Part shown: piece by piece, positions 58,266-64,000 of the stretch
How the letters are laid out: every line of letters starts with the position of its first letter
Numbering within the stretch: the first letter of the stretch is position 1
NCBI GenBank assembly: GCA_018223415.1
Contig: JAGTTQ010000001.1
Span: forward strand, 552,153 to 616,152
DNA length: 64,000 nt
Source: Eubacteriaceae bacterium Marseille-Q4139
Lineage (GTDB): Bacteria > Bacillota > Clostridia > Lachnospirales > Lachnospiraceae
Direction of reading: 5' to 3'
The notes under the pieces: model-generated
Told to the model about the DNA's origin: nothing
The model's database searches: none
The model's input: only the letters and a program-made list of their open reading frames with translations
Program-made: the position numbers and the translations under genes

Positions 58266-59702
58266 TTACCAGATGGATGGCTTTAAATCCTTCGGAAGCG
58301 GATTCGGGTACTCTTCCCCGTCCAGTTCTTCCTTCCAGTCGGCTTTGGCCTTTTCCACGAGGGACGGATCCTCTAAAAGCTGTACGCCGACGCAGGCCAT
58401 GATTTTAGCTGCTGCCAGCATGCCTTTATGGGCAGCGGAGGCCTTTCCCTGGGCAACGGCCTGCCAGGAATGAAGCGCCGTTCCTGCTGCATAGCAGTTT
58501 GTGTAGACCTGTCCCGTGGGAACCACCCAGCTCACATCGCCGACATCGGTGGAGCCGCCTCCGCCGTAGCTGCTGTTCTTATCGGCAATAAAGTCAAACA
58601 GCGGCATCTCAAGAAGCTCCTTCCTCTTTTCCTTTCCGCCAAGGACGGATGCCATGGTCTTTAAGCCCTCTCTGTCCAGATCGGTAATCACCTGCTGAAA
58701 CTTCTTCGCGTACTCTTTTTCCTCCTCCGTATAGCCAATCGGAACAAAGTGCTCCAGATTCTCCTCCATCAGGTCGGCCAGCGTGTCGTTGTTGATGACA
58801 TTGGAATACGCAGCCACCTGCTTAATCTCCACGGTCGTCCCGGTAATCAGGGCCGCACCTTTGGCGATGTCGCACATCCGCTCGTAAAGCTTCTTCACCT
58901 GCGTCACCTTCGGCGCACGGATGGCATAAAGAATCTGAGCCTCCGACGGGATGACGTTGGGCGCGATGCCGCCGGAATTGGTAATGGCGCCATGGACCCT
59001 CGCCTCGTCGATCATGTGCTCACGCATGTAGTTGACGCCGATATCCATGATTTCAACGGCATCTAACGCAGAGCGCCCCAGCTCCGGAGCAGCGGCCGCA
59101 TGGGCAGAAATCCCCCGGAAGGTGAAGAAAACACGGAAATTGGCGAGGTGATGATTTCCCTTCATGACCTTATTTAACGTATATGGGTGCCATGTCACGG
59201 CAATATCGCAGTCCTTAAAATATCCGTCGCGGACAAGATACGCCTTTCCTCCGGCATTTTCCTCGGCCGGGCAGCCGTAATACCGGACGGTGCCGGAAAG
59301 GTTATGAGCCTCCATATACGACTTTAAAGCATCTGCCGCTGCCACAGATGCAGTGCCCAAAAGATGATGGCCGCAGCCATGGCCGTTTTCCTTTCCAGGA
59401 ATCGGGCGGCGCTCCGTCTCGTCTGCCTCCTGCTGAAGGCTGGAAAGCGCGTCAAACTCCCCGAGGAAGGCGATGACAGGCTTTCCCTGGCCTGCCTCTG
59501 CGATAAATGCCGTCTCCTCGCCGGCCAGATCCGCCTTCACAGAAAAGCCCCTGGACTTTAAATACTCCTGCTGGAGCGCAGAAGACTGATATTCCTGGAA
59601 TCTCGGCTCCGCGTACCCCCAGATTGTATCGCTCATCTTCGTGTACTCGCCTTTTTTCTCCTCGATCAGCGCCTCAATCTCACTTCTGAAATCATTTCCC
59701 AT
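58266..59702 (-). CDS. M20-family amidohydrolase, AbgB-like (p-aminobenzoyl-glutamate hydrolase subunit B type)
   Basis: 478 residues. AFLGEFDALSSLQQ, GHGCGHHLLGTASVAAADAL (metal His/Cys region, about 107-126), CPAEENAGGKAYLV, HHLANFRVFFTFRGISAHAAAAPELGRSALDAVEIMD and GGGGSTDVGDVSWVVPT are AbgB signatures. Hydrolyses p-aminobenzoyl-glutamate or related folate breakdown products. In enterobacteria AbgA and AbgB form a heterodimer from adjacent genes; here the AbgA-like gene is 19 kb away on the other strand. Confidence 0.9.
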   Translation of the reverse strand: MGNDFRSEIEALIEEKKGEYTKMSDTIWGYAEPRFQEYQSSALQQEYLKSRGFSVKADLAGEETAFIAEAGQGKPVIAFLGEFDALSSLQQEADETERRPIPGKENGHGCGHHLLGTASVAAADALKSYMEAHNLSGTVRYYGCPAEENAGGKAYLVRDGYFKDCDIAVTWHPYTLNKVMKGNHHLANFRVFFTFRGISAHAAAAPELGRSALDAVEIMDIGVNYMREHMIDEARVHGAITNSGGIAPNVIPSEAQILYAIRAPKVTQVKKLYERMCDIAKGAALITGTTVEIKQVAAYSNVINNDTLADLMEENLEHFVPIGYTEEEKEYAKKFQQVITDLDREGLKTMASVLGGKEKRKELLEMPLFDFIADKNSSYGGGGSTDVGDVSWVVPTGQVYTNCYAAGTALHSWQAVAQGKASAAHKGMLAAAKIMACVGVQLLEDPSLVEKAKADWKEELDGEEYPNPLPKDLKPSIW

Positions 59703-59746
59703 TTTTGCTTACCCCTTTCTTTATCAGGCGCACAGTGCGCCCGTGT

Positions 59747-60232
59747 TTATTCGTGATGCTTTCCCGTCACCGTTTCCGTGACAATCCGCCACACCTGAAT
59801 GTTCCGGCATGCCTCCGCCGGGAAATCTTCCGGATGAAACGTCTTTTTCCCCGGCCCGCCGATGTGGTTCATGAGAACTGCCAGCGCCTCACCGGCCTTT
59901 TCCGGTTCCACAAACTCCGCGCGCCCGCTTCCGCAGACACTCACAAAACCGGCGCTGGATTTACATGGCGGATCCTCAAAGAACCGGAGTTCATATCCGC
60001 CGTAAACCGTATAGGAGACATTGGGATTTTCCCGGATCCTGTCGAGCTTCGTCCCCTCCGCCGCACCATGGAAATAGAGAACCAGCTTCCCGTCCTCCAT
60101 TCTTGCCCCATAATTTAATGGGATCAGGTACGGGCACGGCTCGTCCTGAAATGCCACGCAGCAGACGTTCTCTTTCTTTATCACTTCCAGGATTTCTTCC
60201 ATATTCTGCATTTCCCTGTCTTTTCTCCGCAT
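59747..60232 (-). CDS. Pyridoxamine 5'-phosphate oxidase-family flavoprotein (Nim-like)
   Basis: 161 residues. MRRKDREM start typical of the Nim/PNPOx-like split-barrel group, CVAFQDEPCPYLIPLNYGARMEDGKLVLYFHGA (FMN barrel, about 26-58), SYTVYGGYELRFFEDPP and ICVCGSGRAEFV-type strand, IQVWRIV end. Binds FMN; the Nim subgroup reduces 5-nitroimidazoles but most members have unknown roles. Located 18 nt after the leucine-rich-repeat gene. Confidence 0.85.
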   Translation of the reverse strand: MRRKDREMQNMEEILEVIKKENVCCVAFQDEPCPYLIPLNYGARMEDGKLVLYFHGAAEGTKLDRIRENPNVSYTVYGGYELRFFEDPPCKSSAGFVSVCGSGRAEFVEPEKAGEALAVLMNHIGGPGKKTFHPEDFPAEACRNIQVWRIVTETVTGKHHE

Positions 60233-60250
60233 GGTACGCCTCCTCTCTTT

Positions 60251-62152
60251 CTATTTTATAATGGAAACCGAATCGCTTAACACCTCATAATTGGAAATCG
60301 GATTGTCGGTGCAGGTCACGGTTTTCAGATTCCTAAGCCCTAAAAGCGGGGTAAGATCCGTCACATAATTATCAGAAAAATCAATCTCGGAAAGCGCCGG
60401 AAGAGACGATGCAAAATTCAGATCTGTGAGCTCGTTCTCGCAGATACTGAGCTTCTGAAGCGCCGTAAACTTCCCTAAAAAGCCAAGGTTCTCCACCAGG
60501 CTCACATCGTCCCAGTCCACATAGTAAATGCCGCCCCCGCCGCTCACCTGGACATTTTCGTAAAGCTTCATGTGATCCATAGAAAGCTCCGTGAGGCTGG
60601 TGTTTTCGGCAATCTTGTCAAAATTGATCTCGCATTCCATATTGCTGATATTCAGGGTTTTCAGCGTGGGCATGTTGAAAATCCCGGAAATGTCCTCGTA
60701 TGTACCCATCCCGCCAAGATCCAGGTTTTCCAGGGCCGGAAGGCCGGCAATAAAGCTGTAATCCTTTTCCGTAGGGGTAAAGGCCGTGCATTTTAATGTC
60801 TTTAAGTTCGTGAGGCCTGAAAAATCCCCGCTGTCATTTAAGCCGCAGCCGTCCAGAACCAGCTCCTCCAGGCTGCCCATATTCCTTAAAAAGCCGGTCT
60901 GATCGAAACCAGAAAGATACAGGGATGTAAGGCCTGTCAGCCCACCAAGATCCGGCTCCGGGCAGCCGTATGGAAGATCGGCCTCCAGAGATTTCAGGTT
61001 CGTAAGCCCGCCGATGGCCGACATGTCCTTCAGTTCATCACAGTTTATAACGGAGAGGGACTCCAGCTCCGGCCTTCCGCTCAAGGGTTCCAGCGTCAGG
61101 AAGGTGCCGTTTTCCAGCTTCAGCTCTTTCAACGCGGTCATGCCGGACAGAAAGCCGATGTCGCGCAGCCCCTTGGAGCTGACGCTCAGGCTCTCCAGGC
61201 CAGGAAGCATGCCGAAGACCGAAAAATCCGCAGAGCCGTCATACATGTCAAACGTCAGCTCTTTTAAGCCGGACATCCGGACAAGCTCTTTTTCCTCCGT
61301 AATCTCCGAGGCATCAATGGAAAGCCGTTCCAGGTTCGGGAAACTGCCGGCTCCCTGAAGGCTGAAGCTGCTGCCGGAGACAGAAAGCTCCGCAAGCTCC
61401 TCCGGCGCCTCAAGAAGGGCGGAAACCTCATCAAAGCTCTCAAAATGCCCGCCCAGGCTCTTAAGCTTCAGGCCGGCCACGTCCTCTGCACTCAGAGATT
61501 GGCTGGTGGAAAGCTTCACAAGCCCCTGGAAGGCAGGAAGGGACTCTAAATCAATTCCATGGTATGCATCCCGCGGAAACCGCACCCAGGTAAGCTCTGC
61601 ATCCTCCGACTCGAGAGGATCCTCAAAGCTGTATCCGATCCCATAATAATCTATGGCCGCCTTTGTCTCCATCCATTTAATTTCCTTAAGGCGGCTCTCC
61701 GGAATATCATCAACGGGCATTTCAAAAACTTCCTCGCAAAACGCCGCCAGCATTCCCTCGGGCAAACGCTGTTCCGCCACGGCCTCCGCTACGGCCTCTG
61801 CGCTCGCCTCTGCTGACACTTCCGGCTCCTTCGTCCCGATTTTGTCTAAAAGCGGAGTGGATGTCAAAAGCACCAGGCCGACAACGCACAGTGCCGCAGC
61901 AGGGATCCAGCCCTTATTTATGCTTGTTTGCTGTTCCTCTTGAGTCTTCGGAACACGGTACTCCATTCTCGGAACCTCCTGCCGCGGGCTGTTCTGTCCG
62001 GCCGGAATATTTGTCCCGAGATGGGCAACATTGTTTTTCCATTCAATCACATACTCCGCCCGGCAGTATTCACAAACAGCACGGTTCGGGTTATTTTCAT
62101 CCATCTTTAACGTCCCGTTGCAGGCGGAACATCGAAGCTCAGTAATCTGCAT
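60251..62152 (-). CDS. Zinc-ribbon, membrane-anchored leucine-rich-repeat protein
   Basis: 633 residues. N-terminal CSAC and CEYC (Cys8, 11, 27, 30) zinc ribbon in the cytoplasm, a linker, one membrane helix (about 82-100), a small Ala/Glu repeat (EASAEAVAEAVAE, about 116-128), then 15 or so leucine-rich repeats of the internalin/type I kind (LTNLKSLEADLP, LPALENLDLGG, TALQKLSICENELTDL; about 180-630). Cysteines in the repeats are few. Surface adhesin or receptor is plausible. The zinc-ribbon/LRR pairing recurs in Lachnospiraceae without known function. Confidence 0.8.
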   Translation of the reverse strand: MQITELRCSACNGTLKMDENNPNRAVCEYCRAEYVIEWKNNVAHLGTNIPAGQNSPRQEVPRMEYRVPKTQEEQQTSINKGWIPAAALCVVGLVLLTSTPLLDKIGTKEPEVSAEASAEAVAEAVAEQRLPEGMLAAFCEEVFEMPVDDIPESRLKEIKWMETKAAIDYYGIGYSFEDPLESEDAELTWVRFPRDAYHGIDLESLPAFQGLVKLSTSQSLSAEDVAGLKLKSLGGHFESFDEVSALLEAPEELAELSVSGSSFSLQGAGSFPNLERLSIDASEITEEKELVRMSGLKELTFDMYDGSADFSVFGMLPGLESLSVSSKGLRDIGFLSGMTALKELKLENGTFLTLEPLSGRPELESLSVINCDELKDMSAIGGLTNLKSLEADLPYGCPEPDLGGLTGLTSLYLSGFDQTGFLRNMGSLEELVLDGCGLNDSGDFSGLTNLKTLKCTAFTPTEKDYSFIAGLPALENLDLGGMGTYEDISGIFNMPTLKTLNISNMECEINFDKIAENTSLTELSMDHMKLYENVQVSGGGGIYYVDWDDVSLVENLGFLGKFTALQKLSICENELTDLNFASSLPALSEIDFSDNYVTDLTPLLGLRNLKTVTCTDNPISNYEVLSDSVSIIK

Positions 62153-62178
62153 AAAAACTCCTTAAAATTTATGCCGGA

Positions 62179-62289
62179 AGCGGCTGCGCTTTGCCGCGGC
62201 AGCCTCCGGCGGAATCTAGCGCCCGGATTTCCGCGGTGGGCGCGGAAACCGGTATGCGCAGGTATAATGCCCGCTATGCGGTCATTATA
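62179..62289. repeat. 111-bp structured repeat, unit 1
   Basis: First unit of a tandem array. Its left 25 bp are diverged from units 2-3; the rest shares CCTCCGGCGGAATCTAGC, CGCCCGG, the inverted pair TTTCCGC...GCGGAAA and the right-end hairpin TATAATG...CATTATA. Confidence 0.85.
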
Positions 62290-62400
62290 TCTTGTCCGCT
62301 CCGCGGCCATGAGCCTCCGGCGGAATCTAGCGCCCGGCTTTCCGCTGCGGGCGCGGAAACCGGCATGTGCAGGTATCATGCCCGCTATGCGGTCATTATA
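62290..62400. repeat. 111-bp structured repeat, unit 2
   Basis: Same length and layout as unit 3, with a handful of substitutions, some in the hairpin arms (ATAATG to ATCATG). Confidence 0.9.
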
Positions 62401-62511
62401 TCACGTCCGCTCCGCGCCCATGAGCCTCCGGCGGAACTTAGCGCCCGGATTTCCGCGGTGAACGCGGAAATCGGCATGCGCAGGTATAATGCCCGCTATG
62501 CGGTCATTATA
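62401..62511. repeat. 111-bp structured repeat, unit 3
   Basis: Exactly 111 bp, ending GCGGTCATTATA as do units 1 and 2. The interior TTTCCGCGGTGAACGCGGAA is also found in the distant copy at 19991-20113. Confidence 0.9.
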
Positions 62512-62552
62512 CCACACCGCGAAAGCTCAGGAAAGCAATTCTTGTACTTTCT

Positions 62553-63320
62553 CTACCCGATTATCAGCGCGCCGCGGTCATTGGTTTTCAGTGCCACGTC
62601 CCCGGTCATCAGGCCTCCGTCTTTTCCAAAGGCAAAAAACTCGTCCCCAATCTTGCGAATCTCATTGTAAACCATGCTTCCATCGGAGCCTAAATAGTAC
62701 CAGACATCCTTCGTCTTTTTCCATGCGTCGGCCACCATATAGCCGGCGCCGTCGAACCAGTACCACTTTCCGTCGATGAGCTCCCAGGAATTCTGAGAAT
62801 AGCTCCCGTCGGCATGGCGGTACCACCAGCCTCTGCCGTCCTGGATCCAGCCTGTCTTTTCCCATGTCCGCATAAAGGCCTCCGGTGTCCCGTAGAGCTT
62901 TTTAAGCTTCGATGTGGTACTGCCCCAGTCGGGCAGATAAAGATGCGGCTTGTCGACGATAGATTTCCAGTCGCCGCCCCAGCCGAGTCCAAGCTGCTTT
63001 CCGATGTCCGCCGCCTTTCCGAACATGCCCGTGCTGTCGTTATAGGCGTCATCGGAAAGCTTCCCGTCCCCGTCCACATCCATCTGGAGATAAAAGTCAA
63101 AGGCAATCCCCCACTGGTGCTGGGAACTGTAACTGCTCCCCTTCGCATTCGTGACGATGTTTCCCGGCTTTGTCCGCCCCTGCTCATAGAGGGCGTCCTG
63201 CTCTGCCACCGTGCGGAGGCATTCACCGATCCTCACGACGATGCCGACCTGCTCGCACTGTTTCATCCACCGCGCAGCCAGCTCCTGAAGAACCGGATGG
63301 CACATGGTAATGTCTCTCAT
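62553..63320 (-). CDS. M15-type peptidase with cell-wall-binding repeats (endolysin-like)
   Basis: 255 residues. Peptidase M15 (VanY/endolysin) domain about 1-135: RIGECLRTVAEQDALYEQGR, SSQHQWGIAFDFY (zinc His/Asp), DKPHLYLP (zinc His). A DVDGDGKLSDD calcium-loop-like segment is inserted. About 145-255 hold choline-binding-type aromatic repeats (GWIQDGRGWWYRHADGSYSQ, DGKWYWFDGAGYMV, DVWYYLGSDGSMV). No signal peptide, so export would need a holin or lysis. Start 63320 is chosen because AGGAG is 9 nt upstream. Could be a prophage-derived lysin or a bacterial amidase/carboxypeptidase. Confidence 0.85.
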   Translation of the reverse strand: MRDITMCHPVLQELAARWMKQCEQVGIVVRIGECLRTVAEQDALYEQGRTKPGNIVTNAKGSSYSSQHQWGIAFDFYLQMDVDGDGKLSDDAYNDSTGMFGKAADIGKQLGLGWGGDWKSIVDKPHLYLPDWGSTTSKLKKLYGTPEAFMRTWEKTGWIQDGRGWWYRHADGSYSQNSWELIDGKWYWFDGAGYMVADAWKKTKDVWYYLGSDGSMVYNEIRKIGDEFFAFGKDGGLMTGDVALKTNDRGALIIG

Positions 63321-63394
63321 ATCCTGCATCTCCTGTCCTGTTTTTTCTATTTTATGAGACAGGAGTCCCGTCCGTTCCAAGCGCGCCTGCTGTG

Positions 63395-63445
63395 AAAAAG
63401 GCTGCCGTCCGGCATGAATCATTGTTCAGCCTCATGGCAGCCTTT
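63395..63445 (-). terminator. Terminator of the 63449-63955 gene
   Basis: Stem AAAGGCTGCC / GGCAGCCTTT (63397-63406 with 63436-63445), loop of 29 nt, followed on the minus strand by TTTTT. Confidence 0.7.
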
Positions 63446-63448
63446 CCC

Positions 63449-63955
63449 CTATAAAATTCCCAAATGCCTCAGGCACTCAAAAGCTGCCCATAAAAGCACC
63501 AGCGCCGAAATTCCCCACAGCGCCTTCATGCCGCCTTTCTGCCGTTTGTCCGCCTTCCTCACCGCCTGGCCAGCTTCCGTGTTTTTCTTTCTCAGCTCAC
63601 TGTCTTCCGGCAGCTTCGCAAGCAGCCTGTTTTCAAAACGCAGGATCTCGTTCAGGTATGGCTGCTTCATCGTCATCGCACTCATTCCCGTCAGGGTGTC
63701 CTCTTTCATTCTCCCGTCACGGATCCATGCCTCCATGTGCAGGACGCCGTTTTCATAGACGGATTTGAAAAAATAGATCCGTTTATAAAACTCCTGTTCA
63801 GCCGGCATCCCGAACGGCGTGTAGTCCGCGCAGAAACAGTCTTCCCCGTTCCAGTTGGTCGGATAAAGCCCTGCTTGTGCGATAAACTTTTGCACCTCTT
63901 CCTCCACTTCCTCTGCCGGAAGCTGGAGCTCGATGTCCTTTGTGTATCTTGCCAT
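63449..63955 (-). CDS. C-terminally anchored protein of unknown function
   Basis: 168 residues. Soluble N-terminal 130 residues (ARYTKDIELQLPAEEVEEEVQKFIAQAGLYPTNW, CFCADYTPFG, YKRIYFFKSVYENGVLHMEAWI) and one membrane helix at the end (about 146-163), so it is probably tail-anchored with the bulk in the cytoplasm. The fold resembles no family I can name. Good ribosome site (GGGGGAAAAGG). Confidence 0.7.
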   Translation of the reverse strand: MARYTKDIELQLPAEEVEEEVQKFIAQAGLYPTNWNGEDCFCADYTPFGMPAEQEFYKRIYFFKSVYENGVLHMEAWIRDGRMKEDTLTGMSAMTMKQPYLNEILRFENRLLAKLPEDSELRKKNTEAGQAVRKADKRQKGGMKALWGISALVLLWAAFECLRHLGIL

Positions 63956-64000
63956 GCCTTTTCCCCCTGATTGATACTTTGAAAATGAAAAAACGGGCCC

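Larger units (their letters stand above)
62153..62552. other. Repeat-filled region between the LRR and M15 genes
   Basis: 400 bp with no gene; 333 bp of it are the three 111-bp tandem units. Open frames here only reflect that 111 is a multiple of 3. Confidence 0.75.

Noticed and set aside
62179..62511. Possible CRISPR array
   Set aside because: Units are contiguous 111-bp repeats with no short repeat/unique spacer alternation and no cas genes.
62171..62670. Open frames of 96 and 159 codons across the tandem repeats
   Set aside because: They exist only because the 111-bp unit is a multiple of three; no ribosome site and the peptide is itself a repeat of the DNA unit.

Overview
The window reads as chromosome of a spore-forming, GC-rich member of the Clostridia, most likely a Lachnospiraceae relative (Enterocloster/Hungatella/Clostridium type). 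Reasons: sporulation genes are scattered through housekeeping loci (spoIIP, gpr, spoIIGA-sigE, spoVE-type, a Spo0E-like phosphatase). Ribosome binding sites are strong AGGAGG-type, TTG and GTG starts are frequent, sigma-A promoters are near-consensus, and a DUF5688 protein is present. There is no phage, insertion sequence, integrase or CRISPR array.

Layout. 1-5.1 kb (minus): a two-domain Nudix protein cut by the window edge, lepA, spoIIP, gpr. 5.2-5.8 kb: a 197-bp nested palindrome, then rpsT. 5.9-11 kb (plus): an iron block with an AraC regulator and a CeuBCDE/YclNOPQ-like siderophore ABC importer; two related palindromes suggest iron-repressor control. 11-20 kb (minus): a thiol-redox operon (CcdA-TlpA-rhodanese fusion, Rrf2 regulator, holA) behind its own promoter/operator, preceded by a degV-kinase-GerMN-comEC operon. 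20-25 kb: sigE, spoIIGA (promoter with Spo0A-type 21-bp spacing), ftsZ. 25-37 kb (minus): division and cell wall (dcw) cluster: mraZ (five MraZ boxes upstream), rsmH, ftsL-like, two class B PBPs flanking a CxxCxxCC protein, mraY, murD, spoVE/ftsW-like, murA, divIB; murC, murE, murF and murG are absent. lgt and a 51-residue Spo0E-like gene sit just upstream.

38-51 kb: an AbgA-like amidohydrolase, ychF, a LysR regulator divergent from ybaK-phzF genes, queA, tRNA-Arg(CCG), a small holin-like type I toxin with a candidate antisense RNA, a flavin reductase, a GGDEF protein and an HD-GYP response regulator, a DUF5688 protein and a split ThrE exporter. 51-56 kb: feoA-feoB with a structured leader, and uvrB with a LexA box. 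56-58 kb is a small AT-rich accessory block (DUF1801-like, TPR, lipoprotein) bounded by a 17-bp direct repeat. 58-64 kb: an AbgB-like hydrolase, a Nim/PNPOx-type flavoprotein, a zinc-ribbon leucine-rich-repeat membrane protein, three tandem 111-bp repeats (a diverged single copy lies at 20 kb), an M15 peptidase with cell-wall-binding repeats, and an unknown membrane-anchored protein.

The most noteworthy non-standard items are the toxin/antisense locus at 45.2-45.5 kb, whose toxin and antisense promoter-leaders are inverted copies of each other; the CcdA-TlpA-rhodanese fusion with its Rrf2 circuit; the dispersed structured repeats; and the probable AUU start of comEC. Coordinates and motifs were read by eye; family assignments come from recognised motifs, not from database searches.
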